Source: Lachnospiraceae bacterium AM93-12TA
GTDB taxonomy: Bacteria > Bacillota > Clostridia > Lachnospirales > Lachnospiraceae
Direction: 5' to 3'
DNA: 64,000 nt
NCBI GenBank assembly: GCA_027698105.1
Contig: JAQERH010000016.1
Coordinates: 1 to 64,000, forward strand
The translations under genes and the position numbers were made by a program. Positions within the stretch are counted from its first letter, which is position 1. Every line of letters begins with the position of its first letter. The notes under the pieces were generated by a model. That model worked only from the letters and a program-made list of their open reading frames with translations, was not told where the DNA came from and searched no databases. This document shows, piece after piece, positions 27,101-35,741 of this stretch.

Positions 27101-27783
27101 TCTTCCTGCTCCTTTATATTCTTCAATACAGTAATTTCCTGGTTGTCAATATGCTCCCGCATAGCCTGCTTCGCCTCCTCCACATGGCGGGAGCAGAGAG
27201 CCTTGTATATCTTTCTGTGCTCTGCCAGAAGAATCTGACGTTTTTCCTCATCCTTAATATATTCCAGACGATAGCGGTACATCTGCTCTCTCAGGTTATT
27301 CAGGATCTGAACCAGTCTTGTGTTTCCCGTGCTGTTATAGATAATGTCGTGATATGCCTCGTCTGTCTCTGCAATCTCCATGACAGTTCCCCCGGCTACT
27401 GCCTTTTTGAATGCTCCCTGCGCCAGATCAAGAGCCCTGAAATCCTCCTCTGTCATCCTCTCGCAGGCCAGCTCAATCGCCAGCTCCTCTAAGGAGCGGC
27501 GTACCTCCAGCACATCCCTCATACTTTTCTCGGAAATTCTGGCTACCTCCGCCCCTTTTCTGGGGATCATAAGTACCAGGCCTTCCAGCTCCAGCTTCCG
27601 GATGGCTTCTCTGATCGGTGTACGGCTGACACCCAGCTTCTCTGCCAGCTGAATTTCCATCAGCCTCTCTCCAGGAGCCAGTTCTCCCTTGAGAATTGCC
27701 TGGCGCAGCGTGTTAAAAACCACGTCTCTAAGCGGAAGATACTCGTTCATGTTTACCTGAAAATTATTTCCCATTTCTTTCAT
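27097..27783 (-). CDS. GntR-family (FCD) transcriptional regulator
   Basis: The 228-residue protein has a winged-helix domain at about 12-75 (LRDVVFNTLRQAILKGELAP, VSRTPIREAIRKLELEGL) and a helical FCD ligand domain. In the latter the metal/ligand histidine and acidic residues are seen as DEAYHDIIYNSTGN and EHRKIYKAL. It overlaps the 3' end of ispE by 20 bases and the aldo-keto reductase start by four. ATG 27774 is an alternative start with better spacing from AGGGGA. GTATAC-core palindromes ahead of ispE fit this class, so it may control the whole operon. Confidence 0.88.
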   Translation of the reverse strand: MKEMGNNFQVNMNEYLPLRDVVFNTLRQAILKGELAPGERLMEIQLAEKLGVSRTPIREAIRKLELEGLVLMIPRKGAEVARISEKSMRDVLEVRRSLEELAIELACERMTEEDFRALDLAQGAFKKAVAGGTVMEIAETDEAYHDIIYNSTGNTRLVQILNNLREQMYRYRLEYIKDEEKRQILLAEHRKIYKALCSRHVEEAKQAMREHIDNQEITVLKNIKEQEE

Positions 27784-28693
27784 TCCCCTGTCTTATGCCT
27801 GCGTCTTTGTTTCTGTTATAGAACCGGGTCAGATAGACCTGTCTGGCCATGGAAGCAGCAGATCCATAGCGCATTTCCTCATATGCTTCCTCCGCCTTGG
27901 ACGGACTCATGAAAAGCCCGAACACTGTAGGGCCGCTTCCGCTCATCATAGCTCCCACTGCACCCATATCCATCATCTTATCCTTGATATCCTGAATCAC
28001 CGGATGAGCCGGGATTGTTACTGTCTCCAAAATATTCCCCATATTTTCAGCCAGTGCTCTGAGATCCCTGTTTTCAATCGCCCGCATCAGACAGTCAATA
28101 TCCGGATGGGCTGTTTTCGGCAGCTGATTCACATGGAGATTCTCATAGACAAATTTGGTGGAAACGCTGACAGCTGGCTTAGCAATCAAAACCTGACACT
28201 GAGGCGCTGGATCTAGCGGGGTCAGAATCTCCCCGATTCCCTCTGAAAGCGCGGTTCCCCTCATCAGACAGTAGGGCACGTCAGCTCCCAGCCTTACACC
28301 TCGCTTCATCAGTTCCTCCAGGGAAAGCCCCAGGGAAAACATTTTATTAACTCCAAACAGCACTGCTGCTGCGTCTGAACTTCCTCCCGCCATTCCGGCC
28401 GCTACTGGAATGAACTTTTTAATGCGTATGTTTACGCCTTCTTTTATATCAAACTCATCCATTAAAAGCTTTGCTGCCTTGTAGGCCAGATTGTTCTCAT
28501 TATCCGGCAGGTAATAGAGGTTTGTCTCAAGCCCAATCCCCGGCTGTTCCCTCCTGGTCATATCAATCCTGTCGTAAATCCCAACGGTCTGCATAATCAT
28601 CCTGACTTCGTGGTAGCCGTCCTCTCTTCTTCTCACCACATCAAGGCCCAGGTTCACCTTGCCATATGCTTTCAGTCCCAGATGCTTTATCAT
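27764..28693 (-). CDS. ispE: 4-diphosphocytidyl-2-C-methyl-D-erythritol kinase
   Basis: IspE phosphorylates CDP-methylerythritol in the MEP isoprenoid pathway. The 309-residue GHMP kinase starts at ATG 28693 right after AAGGAGG; a longer frame upstream would include promoter sequence. The signature AYGKVNLGLDVV (residues 8-19), the ATP loop PVAAGMAGGSSDAAAVLFG (about 95-113) and the C-terminal GAMMSGSGPTVFGLF are intact. It is first in the operon with the GntR and aldo-keto reductase genes. Confidence 0.94.
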   Translation of the reverse strand: MIKHLGLKAYGKVNLGLDVVRRREDGYHEVRMIMQTVGIYDRIDMTRREQPGIGLETNLYYLPDNENNLAYKAAKLLMDEFDIKEGVNIRIKKFIPVAAGMAGGSSDAAAVLFGVNKMFSLGLSLEELMKRGVRLGADVPYCLMRGTALSEGIGEILTPLDPAPQCQVLIAKPAVSVSTKFVYENLHVNQLPKTAHPDIDCLMRAIENRDLRALAENMGNILETVTIPAHPVIQDIKDKMMDMGAVGAMMSGSGPTVFGLFMSPSKAEEAYEEMRYGSAASMARQVYLTRFYNRNKDAGIRQGNERNGK

Positions 28694-28716
28694 AAGCCTC
28701 CTTCTCAGCTCAGGCT

Positions 28717-28759
28717 GTATACTGCTGAATTTTGTATTTTTGCATTTTTTTGTATACAA
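28717..28759 (-). promoter_or_regulatory. Promoter and GntR-type operators of ispE operon
   Basis: On the minus strand TTGTAT (28759-28754) and TACAAA (28736-28731) are 17 bases apart. The palindrome TTGTATACAA (28750-28759) overlaps the -35 and matches the core of the Bacillus GntR operator (ATACTTGTATACAAGTAT). A second GTATAC core is at 28717-28722. Both fit binding of the operon's own GntR protein. The -35 lies five bases from the end of the acetyltransferase gene. Confidence 0.6.
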
Positions 28760-28763
28760 TATA

Positions 28764-29447
28764 TTATATACTCAGTACATATAAAATACAAGAACCAATT
28801 GAGCAAATCTCTTCCTCTGCCTGCACAAATCCCAGCTTCTCCGCCAGCCTTCTGGAAGCCGCATTGTCCTCTCTGACCCGGAGCTTCAAACACTCTCCCC
28901 CTTCTTCCTTTTCCCACCTGATAATGGCACGGCAGGCCTCCTCTGCCAGCCCTCTCCCTCTGTATTCTCGGTAAATATGATATCCCAGCTCTCCGTCTGT
29001 AATTCCCGCCTTTCCTACAATCCTTCCAGTCTCCTTTTCCACCAGAGCCCACAGTCCCCGCTCATAAAACCGGTATTGGCAGGCAATATAGGAGGACAGC
29101 AGCTCCGGTGTCCCAAATTCCTCTTCCTCGTCCGGCAGGACATCGCTGGCCTTAAATTCCCGAATCAAAAGGCGCCTTGTCTCTGTAATCGTCCAAGGCA
29201 TGGAAAAGCGTCGGCACACAGCTCGTTTTAACAGGGCTTCATCTGCGTCCTCCAGCCTCGTCACCACATAGAGAGCGGGAGAAAGATCCGGAATCTTCTC
29301 TGTCTCTTCTTCTCTTCCCTCTTTTTCCTGCCATAAGCCGACAACGGCTCTCCCTGCCGCATATGCGGCCTGGAGAGCCTGTCTGTTGTCTGATATAACT
29401 GCCTGAAAAAGAGCGCCGTTTACCTCTATCTCTTTTTCTATCAGCAT
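28764..29447 (-). CDS. GNAT-family acetyltransferase
   Basis: The 227-residue protein has a poorly conserved N-terminal 95 residues and a C-terminal GNAT fold. Visible in the fold are TRRLLIREFKASD, VGKAGITDGELGYHIYREYRGRG with the acetyl-CoA loop RGRGLAEEACRA, and NAASRRLAEKLGF. The target is unknown; the closest families acetylate ribosomal protein N-termini or small amines. Start ATG 29447 overlaps the cyclophilin stop by seven bases (ATGCTGA), indicating translational coupling. Confidence 0.82.
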   Translation of the reverse strand: MLIEKEIEVNGALFQAVISDNRQALQAAYAAGRAVVGLWQEKEGREEETEKIPDLSPALYVVTRLEDADEALLKRAVCRRFSMPWTITETRRLLIREFKASDVLPDEEEEFGTPELLSSYIACQYRFYERGLWALVEKETGRIVGKAGITDGELGYHIYREYRGRGLAEEACRAIIRWEKEEGGECLKLRVREDNAASRRLAEKLGFVQAEEEICSIGSCILYVLSI

Positions 29448-29959
29448 TTTTCTGGTTCTGGATAATCCTCTCCGAAGGTTTCCACTGTCACCTTCTTCAT
29501 CTTCTGAGCTTTCATAGGACGGTCGCTCCAGTCTGTTCTGCACTCAGCAATCTTGTTTACCACGTCCATACCTTCTGTCACCTGTCCGAAAGCCGCATAC
29601 TGGCCATCTAAGTGAGGAGAAGTCTCGTGCATAATAAAGAACTGGGATCCTGCGGAATCCGGATGCATGGCTCTGGCCATGGAAAGCACGCCTGGAGTAT
29701 GCTTTAAGTCATTCTTAAAACCGTTCTGGGCAAATTCTCCCTTGATGGAGTAGCCTGGGCCGCCGGTTCCGTTTCCATCCGGGCAGCCGCCCTGGATCAT
29801 AAAGCCGCGGATGACGCGGTGGAAAATCAGGCCGTCGTAAAAGCCCTTCTTTACAAGGCTGATAAAGTTATTTACTGTGTTCGGGGCAACTTCCGGGTAG
29901 AGCTCTGCCTTGATTACGTCCCCGTTTTCCATCTCAATGGTAATAACTGGATTCTGCAT
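29441..29959 (-). CDS. ppiB: Peptidyl-prolyl cis-trans isomerase, cyclophilin type
   Basis: This cytosolic cyclophilin speeds proline isomerisation during folding. The 172 residues include the active-site words FHRVIRGFMIQGGCPDGNG (about 46-64), MARAM and GSQFFIM (about 103-109), and HLDGQYAAFGQV. No signal peptide. The start follows TAGGAGG. It is translationally coupled to the acetyltransferase downstream. Confidence 0.93.
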   Translation of the reverse strand: MQNPVITIEMENGDVIKAELYPEVAPNTVNNFISLVKKGFYDGLIFHRVIRGFMIQGGCPDGNGTGGPGYSIKGEFAQNGFKNDLKHTPGVLSMARAMHPDSAGSQFFIMHETSPHLDGQYAAFGQVTEGMDVVNKIAECRTDWSDRPMKAQKMKKVTVETFGEDYPEPEKC

Positions 29960-30150
29960 AAGTGATATCCTCCTAAATGTTCACAGCGCCATCTGCAGCA
30001 AGCGGCGCCGGGCCGTGTCCCGGCCAGTCTGATACAAGTGTATCAAATGTGGCGCAGGATTGCAAGAATTAACATGTGAGGCCTGCAAAAGCTGCAAAAG
30101 CTAAAGAGAGACAAAATAGAGAATAAAAGAATTTTTCTTCTCCCCTCCTC

Positions 30151-31539
30151 CTACGGCCTCTCCACCTGGCGGCGCAGAAGAAACAGCCCGATCAGGTTGG
30201 GCACTGCCATCAGCCCGTTAAAAATATCCGATAAATCCCACACCAGGGTCAGCCTGGCCACACAGCCGAAAAAGACGGCATTTAAATACAAAAAACCATA
30301 ACACAGCTGAATGCTTCTTTTCCACGGCTTCCCCTCTGTCAGATAGCTAAGTGCCTGGCTTCCCAGATAGAACCAGGCAATAATGGTGGCAAAGGCAAAC
30401 AGGCTCATTGCCAGGGATACAAGTCCTCCCCCCAGCCTTCCAAAGCAGACGGAAAAACAGGACGCTACCCAGGCGCTTCCTGCCATTGCCTCTTCCTGGC
30501 CTGCCGCCACTGGTATCTGACTGCCTCCCACACACAAAAGCACAAGCGCTGTCATGGTGCAGCTGACAATCGTATCAAAAAACACCTCGAAAATGGCCCA
30601 CATCCCCTGCTCTCTGACGAATCTCTCTCCAGACGTTTGTGTTCTGTCTGCTTTTGACTGTCCTTTTCCGAAGCCCTCCGGCTCCTCAGCCTCCCCGTGG
30701 AGTACAGCCAGACTGCCAAGCCCCGCCTCATTGGAAAATACGCCTCTGGAAATTCCATACCGCAGAGCTCTTCCAGTCAGTACCCCCGCCGCTCCCCCAG
30801 CTGCGCTTTCTATGGAAAAAGCATCTTTAAATATAAGAAGAAATGCTTCCGGAAGCTCTCCTGCGTGAAACAGCAGGATCACGGCACAGAGTCCCATATA
30901 AAATGCAGCTGAGACCGGAACCAGGCTGACTGCAGCCGCAGAAATACGCTCAGCTCCTCCAAAAATCACAGCCATAACGAGAACTGTCAGGACTGCCCCT
31001 GCAGCAGGCAGCGGAAACGATACTGAGAAGGCTGCACTCTGGGCCACTGCGTTGGCCTGCACCATACTTCCCATTCCCAGAGAGGCCAGCACACAGAAAG
31101 CCGCGTAGAGAAGCCCCAGCCACCTCATTTTAAGGCCGCGTTCCAGATAGGCGTAGGGGCCGCAGACCGGCCTTCCGCTTTTATCTTTGTACCGGTATTT
31201 TCTGCCCAGATAAACCTCCGCGTAGGCAGTCATCATCCCAAAAGCTGCAGACACCCACATCCAGAATACGGCGCCTGGTCCCCCTACAGCCACGGCAGTG
31301 GCTACGCCTGCAATGTTTCCCGTTCCCACAGTAGCCGCCAGAGCCGTACAGGCAGAGGCAAACTGACTCTTTTTTTCTTCATTCTGACTCCGAAACAGAC
31401 TTCCGGCTGTCTCTCTCCACCATCTGGAAATTCCTGTAATCTGAAATCCCCGGAAACGGACTGTAAAATAAATTCCCGACGCTAAAAACAGAGCTGTCAG
31501 CCAGGGTCCCCACACGGCTCTCCGAATCCACTGAATCAT
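30151..31539 (-). CDS. Alanine/glycine:cation symporter (AGCS)
   Basis: The 462-residue membrane protein has about eleven hydrophobic segments and family motifs: TVRFRGFQITG near residue 27, ATAVAVGGPGAVFWMWVSA about 80-99, GRALRYGISRGVFSNEAGLGS about 255-275, and FAFATIIAWFYLGSQAL about 380-396. AGCS proteins import alanine or glycine with sodium or protons. The stretch DRTQTSGERFVREQG is a hydrophilic loop. It stands alone, divergent from the phospholipase-like gene. The start follows AGGGGGAG. Confidence 0.92.
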   Translation of the reverse strand: MIQWIRRAVWGPWLTALFLASGIYFTVRFRGFQITGISRWWRETAGSLFRSQNEEKKSQFASACTALAATVGTGNIAGVATAVAVGGPGAVFWMWVSAAFGMMTAYAEVYLGRKYRYKDKSGRPVCGPYAYLERGLKMRWLGLLYAAFCVLASLGMGSMVQANAVAQSAAFSVSFPLPAAGAVLTVLVMAVIFGGAERISAAAVSLVPVSAAFYMGLCAVILLFHAGELPEAFLLIFKDAFSIESAAGGAAGVLTGRALRYGISRGVFSNEAGLGSLAVLHGEAEEPEGFGKGQSKADRTQTSGERFVREQGMWAIFEVFFDTIVSCTMTALVLLCVGGSQIPVAAGQEEAMAGSAWVASCFSVCFGRLGGGLVSLAMSLFAFATIIAWFYLGSQALSYLTEGKPWKRSIQLCYGFLYLNAVFFGCVARLTLVWDLSDIFNGLMAVPNLIGLFLLRRQVERP

Positions 31540-31724
31540 CCTGCTCCCCCTCTTTTTCTGTCATACTATGAAGGGTATGCATCTCTTTTTTGTTCCATGC
31601 CCTCACTCCCGGCAAAATATCATAATTTCCTGATTCTTCCCCTGCACTCCGGCAAAAAATTGTGCTATACTGATGTTAGCAGACGATAGTCTTGAAATTT
31701 CTCATAGAAAGAAGGCGGATCTAT

Positions 31725-32708
31725 ATGCCAGGATTTACCACTCACTATATTTTCGGTATGAAAGCCTACAATGATCTTCCCAACAACCAGCTGAAGCACA
31801 TTATCGCCAAATACCGCTGGCTCTACCAGCTGGGGCTCCAGGGACCTGATATGTTTTTCTACTATATTCCTGTTCTGCGCCACAGAGATTACAGAAACGT
31901 AGGCTCCTATATGCACGAACACCATATTAACGAATTTTTCCGCTGCTCCCTGAACCGGCTTTCCCATCTGCAGTCCAGACAGCAGAGAGAGCAGGCCATT
32001 GCCTACCTGGCCGGCTTTATGAACCACTACATCGCAGATTACGTCTGCCATCCCTATGTATATGGGCGTATTGGATACGATACCTCCAACCCCTCTGCTG
32101 TCCATCACGGAAAGCACGCTGCCCTGGAAAATGACATTGATGCCATTCTCCTGTATAAATACAAAAAAAAGAAGCCGTCCGAATTTAATCAGACGGCCAC
32201 TATCTGCCTGAACGGCCAGGAAATGCAGTTTGTCTCCCATTTTCTTGCCAACTGCATTAACGATGCCTACTATCCAATCACTTACCGGAATAACTTTCAG
32301 ATGACTCCGGCCATGGTTCACCGCTCTATCTGGGCCATGCGGGTGGGATGCCGGACTCTGGCGGATAAATCCGGAAAGAAAAAAGGCGGAATTGCCATAG
32401 TCGAATCCATCTTTGTCAATCATCCGGTGGCTTCTGCCAAGCTGGTAACGGACACCTTTTCTGATCCCCGCAAATGCTGCAACCTGGACCATGAGCCATG
32501 GTGCAATCCCTGGAATAAATCTATGGCCTCTACTGATTCCTTCGTAGATTTGTTCCATCGGACGCTGAATAAGCTGCACAATGTATATTACTATTTCAAT
32601 GCATGCCTTTCAAACGGAATCCCTCTGGAGGAGCAGGATTTCCACAAGCTCCTGACAGAGCTTGGAAATTACTCCTACCACAGCGGTCTGGATGTAGGCG
32701 GAAATTAA
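31725..32708 (+). CDS. Zinc-dependent phospholipase C-like protein
   Basis: The 327-residue protein resembles the PF00882 zinc-dependent phospholipase C/S1-P1-like family. Histidine and aspartate motifs that could hold three zinc ions are spread as MPGFTTHYIFG, LQGPDMFFYY, HHINEFF, GFMNHYIADYVCHPY (about 118-132) and HGKHAALENDID. There is no signal peptide, so it is probably cytosolic, unlike secreted toxins. ATG 31725 is chosen after GAAGGCGGA; a GTG-like extension of 11 residues is less likely. Substrate unknown. Confidence 0.8.
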   Translation: MPGFTTHYIFGMKAYNDLPNNQLKHIIAKYRWLYQLGLQGPDMFFYYIPVLRHRDYRNVGSYMHEHHINEFFRCSLNRLSHLQSRQQREQAIAYLAGFMNHYIADYVCHPYVYGRIGYDTSNPSAVHHGKHAALENDIDAILLYKYKKKKPSEFNQTATICLNGQEMQFVSHFLANCINDAYYPITYRNNFQMTPAMVHRSIWAMRVGCRTLADKSGKKKGGIAIVESIFVNHPVASAKLVTDTFSDPRKCCNLDHEPWCNPWNKSMASTDSFVDLFHRTLNKLHNVYYYFNACLSNGIPLEEQDFHKLLTELGNYSYHSGLDVGGN

Positions 32709-32721
32709 AGCGAACTGACCA

Positions 32722-32770
32722 AAAGAACAAGAGCCTTTATCTCAGCCAGAGATAAAGGCCCTTGTTCTTT
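32722..32770. terminator. Convergent terminator overlapping ABC ATPase stop
   Basis: AAAGAACAAGAGCCTTTATC (from 32722) pairs with its mate GATAAAGGCCCTTGTTCTTT (to 32770), a 22-bp stem with one mismatch and a five-base loop. The stop codon and last codons of the ATPase gene on the minus strand lie inside the right arm. Confidence 0.8.
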
Positions 32771-33491
32771 CGTTTTCTGAAGTGAAAACCTCCTCCGGTT
32801 TTCCCTCCTCCACAATCACTCCGCCCTCCATAAAGATGACTCTATCAGAGATCTCTCTGGCAAAGGCCATTTCATGGGTTACTATCACCATGGCAATATT
32901 CAGATCCGCCAGAGAACGGATTACCTTTAAGACCTCCTTTGTCAGCTCCGGATCCAGCGCTGAAGTCGGCTCATCAAAAAAGAGTATCCTGGGATTCAGC
33001 GCCAGAGCTCTGGCAATCGCCACCCTCTGCTGCTGTCCTCCGGACAGCTGGCAGGGATACATATCCGCCTTATCGGAAAGCCCCATCTTTTCTAACAGAT
33101 CTCTCGCCTCTGCCTCTGCTTCCTCCCTCTTTCTTTTCTGCACATGGATCGGCGCGTCTACGATATTTTTCAGAACGGAATAGTGGGGAAACAGATTAAA
33201 ATTCTGGAATACCAGCCCATACATGGACTGGATCTCCTTCATCTCTTCTTTTCCTGCATACTGAACCCGTCCGTCCCCCTCATTCCATACTGCCTTTTTT
33301 CCTGCATAGAGCACAGCTCCCCGATCCATAGTCTCCAGCATAGCCGCGCACCGCAGCAGAGTTGATTTTCCAGATCCGGAAGGGCCGATGACAGAGATAA
33401 TCTCTCCGTCCTCCACCTGAATGGAAATATCCTTTAACACCTGATTGCTTCCAAAGGATTTCTCAATATTTTTAATCTCTAATACGCTCAT
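32742..33491 (-). CDS. Amino-acid ABC transporter ATP-binding protein
   Basis: The 249-residue ATPase has Walker [11 protein letters not shown] (about 36-45), the signature [15 protein letters not shown] (about 148-162) and Walker [13 protein letters not shown] (about 169-180). The pattern is that of polar amino-acid importers (GlnQ/HisP group). It is 12 bases downstream of its permease and last in the three-gene operon. Confidence 0.93.
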   Translation of the reverse strand: MSVLEIKNIEKSFGSNQVLKDISIQVEDGEIISVIGPSGSGKSTLLRCAAMLETMDRGAVLYAGKKAVWNEGDGRVQYAGKEEMKEIQSMYGLVFQNFNLFPHYSVLKNIVDAPIHVQKRKREEAEAEARDLLEKMGLSDKADMYPCQLSGGQQQRVAIARALALNPRILFFDEPTSALDPELTKEVLKVIRSLADLNIAMVIVTHEMAFAREISDRVIFMEGGVIVEEGKPEEVFTSENERTRAFISG

Positions 33492-33503
33492 GTTCTCTCC
33501 CCG

Positions 33504-34154
33504 CTACTGATAATAATTCATTTTCTTCTCTGCATACTCCATAAAGGAGGCCACCAGCAGATTAAAAATATAATAAAACAATCCTGCTGCCACAAAAGGA
33601 ACCATGCTCACCTGGGAGGAGGCCAGCGCCTTGGCTACTGTAAACATCTCCATCACACTGATCGTAAAAGCCAGAGATGTGTCCTTTACCAGGGTGATCA
33701 CCTCGTTGGTAATCGACGGCAGAATCCGCTTTACCACCTGGGGGAAAATAATTCGGAAAAAGGTCTGACTCTTCGTGTATCCCAACAGTTTAGCCGCCTC
33801 ATACTGCCCTACCGGCATGGACTGGATACCGCTGCGGTAAATTTCCGCGAAATACGCAGCATAATTCACAGCAAAGCCAATAAAGGCCGCCCACAGCCGG
33901 TATCCGTTCCCTACCCGTATTCCAAGCAGATAGTAAGGACCAAAGTACACTACCATCAGCTGAAGCATCAGAGGCGTTCCACGCATAATCGAAATATAAA
34001 ATTTTACCACAGTCCTTAAAACCGGGTTTTTTGACATCCTTCCAAAGGAGATAAGAAGCCCCAGAGGAAGGGAGACCAGAAGCGTCACTGTAAAAATTTC
34101 AATGCTGGTTCCCATTCCTCCTGCCAGCTGTTTCATAATCTGCAATAAATTCAT
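33504..34154 (-). CDS. Amino-acid ABC transporter permease
   Basis: The 216-residue protein has five predicted transmembrane segments and the family motifs FTVTLLVSLPLGLLISFGR, GTPLMLQLMVVYFG and the EAA loop QYEAAKLLGYTKSQTFFRIIFPQ (about 137-159). It is of the HisM/GlnP type and probably works as a homodimer with the ATPase downstream. Confidence 0.93.
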   Translation of the reverse strand: MNLLQIMKQLAGGMGTSIEIFTVTLLVSLPLGLLISFGRMSKNPVLRTVVKFYISIMRGTPLMLQLMVVYFGPYYLLGIRVGNGYRLWAAFIGFAVNYAAYFAEIYRSGIQSMPVGQYEAAKLLGYTKSQTFFRIIFPQVVKRILPSITNEVITLVKDTSLAFTISVMEMFTVAKALASSQVSMVPFVAAGLFYYIFNLLVASFMEYAEKKMNYYQ

Positions 34155-34191
34155 GGCTTTTTATCCCCTATCCTGTCTTTTTCTCTTTCAG

Positions 34192-35082
34192 CTATTTTCC
34201 AATCGTGGTAATGTCCTCGCCGAACCATTTCTTAGAAATCTCAGCCATGGTTCCGTCCTCAGCCATCTCCTCTAATGTCTTCTGCACCTTCTCGCACAGC
34301 TCTGTATTTCCCTTTTTAAAACCAATCGCATATTCCTCAGATGCCAGGGTTTCATCCAGGATCTTAAAGTTTCCTTCTCTCTCCTGCATCTGGTAGCCAG
34401 CCACAATTACGTCCATAGCAATGGCATCTACGCTGCCCATTTCCAGATCCATAAATGCTGTATTATAATCCGGTGTTGTCTGAAGTGTTCCAAAGGTGGA
34501 TGTCAGATCTGTCATCTCCTTGAGAGCTGCCTCTGCAGAAGAATCTGCCTGAACCTCTACAATCTTTCCGGCCAGATCTGCAAGCGTCTCAATCCCTGAA
34601 TCCTCCATTACCACTACCACCTGACTGTTTTCCATGTACGGTGCAGACCAGGTATACTCATCCTCTCTGCCTGTCATGGTAAATCCGTTCCAGATACAGT
34701 CGATATTTCCTGACTCCAGCTCCATATTTTTCGCATCCCAGGCAATCGGCTGTGCCACATAGGTAAGTCCCAGCCTCTTAGCTGTCTCCTGAGCCAGCTC
34801 CAGATCAAAGCCTGTATACTCTCCGTCCTCTCCCACAAAGCCCATAGGAGGGAAATCCTGGTCAAAGCCCACTGTAAAGGTTCCTTCCGAAGCCTTATCC
34901 TCTCCGTTTGCCTGCTTTGTCTCTTCTCCATTCTCCTCGCTCTCAGCTGCTGCCTCTGTACTTTCTGCCTTTGTTTCCTCTGTCTGTGCGGAAGTCTCTT
35001 TGGAACCTGCTCCTCCTGAGCAGGCTGTCAGTACTCCCATCATCATAACTGCTGCTCCCATTGCCCATACTCTCTTTTTCAT
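34192..35082 (-). CDS. Amino-acid ABC transporter substrate-binding lipoprotein
   Basis: The 296-residue protein starts at ATG 35082 after AGGAGGAGCGG. It has a lipoprotein signal with lipobox LTAC (Cys about 21) and an acidic Glu/Thr linker to about residue 62. A bacterial SBP_3 domain follows (GTFTVGFDQDFPPMGFVGED, GFDLELAQETAKRLG, DCIWNGFTMTGRE, YAIGFKKGNTEL). It is anchored outside the membrane and delivers a polar amino acid to the permease. The exact ligand cannot be read from sequence. Confidence 0.93.
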   Translation of the reverse strand: MKKRVWAMGAAVMMMGVLTACSGGAGSKETSAQTEETKAESTEAAAESEENGEETKQANGEDKASEGTFTVGFDQDFPPMGFVGEDGEYTGFDLELAQETAKRLGLTYVAQPIAWDAKNMELESGNIDCIWNGFTMTGREDEYTWSAPYMENSQVVVVMEDSGIETLADLAGKIVEVQADSSAEAALKEMTDLTSTFGTLQTTPDYNTAFMDLEMGSVDAIAMDVIVAGYQMQEREGNFKILDETLASEEYAIGFKKGNTELCEKVQKTLEEMAEDGTMAEISKKWFGEDITTIGK

Positions 35083-35126
35083 AACCGCTCCTCCTGTTAA
35101 TCTCTGTGATTTTTCCTGTTTTATTG

Positions 35127-35162
35127 TGCTACTATGGTAGCATACTAAAGTGTTTTTGTAAA
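35127..35162 (-). promoter_or_regulatory. Promoter with palindromic operator, amino-acid ABC operon
   Basis: On the minus strand TTTACA (35162-35157) and TACCAT (35139-35134) are 17 bases apart. TGCTAC-N4-GTAGCA (35127-35142), a perfect 6-bp inverted repeat, covers the -10, which suggests a repressor site. The regulator is not evident in the window. Confidence 0.6.
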
Positions 35163-35338
35163 GCACTTTTTTCCAGGAGATTTTGTATTTATTTTCGTAC
35201 ATCGGCAGAGCCGGACAGCTGCCGAAAGGGATCATCGGCTGTAAGGAAGATATAATCCAAGGGATTCTTAGCTTATCAGATGTGCATACAAACTGGTAAT
35301 GGTATAATGAATGAGGGCCTTAACGGGGCGGTGAGAAA

Positions 35339-35673
35339 GTGGTAAAACGCTGGGGTTCCAGAGACCCTTTTGAAATTGCAAGGCGGCTTGGTATCTATGT
35401 CATGCTTTGTGAAAATCTCGGTTCCCTGAAGGGAATATACCGAGTGATTAAGCGAAATCGCTTCACCAGAATATGGCGAAAACCACCCCGACTCATGAGT
35501 TCATGCTCTACGACATGAAATCCAAGCCGGAATATGAAGCCAACATCGTAGCAGCGGAAATCCTGATGGACAGCGATGAAGTCCTTCGCTACATCTATGA
35601 ATATGGATACACAGCCGAGCAGATCGCCAGTGCGATGTCCACTGACATCAATTTTTTGCAATATCGTTTCTGA
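35339..35673 (+). pseudogene. ImmA/IrrE-family metallopeptidase remnant
   Basis: The first part reads WGSRDPFEIARRLGIYVML, then LGSLKGIYRVIKRNRF, as in ImmA/IrrE proteins. The frame then shifts near 35470 and continues as HEFMLYDMKSKPEYEANIVA, EILMDSDEVLRYIYEYGYTA and EQIASAMSTDIN, the family's C-terminal part. The piece between, which should carry the zinc motif HELGH, is deleted, and the last residues after TDIN are lost. ImmA proteins cleave repressors of integrative elements, so this is a likely scar of a lost mobile element. Confidence 0.8.
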
Positions 35674-35741
35674 TAATCTGCAATGGCATGAAGCATACCT
35701 TCCATTATCCGATCAGTGCCCTTGTCTGTTCAAATATCTAT

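Noticed and set aside
31665..32579. 304-codon minus-strand frame opposite the phospholipase-like gene
   Set aside because: The plus-strand frame carries the conserved His/Asp motifs and a ribosome site; the opposite frame has none.
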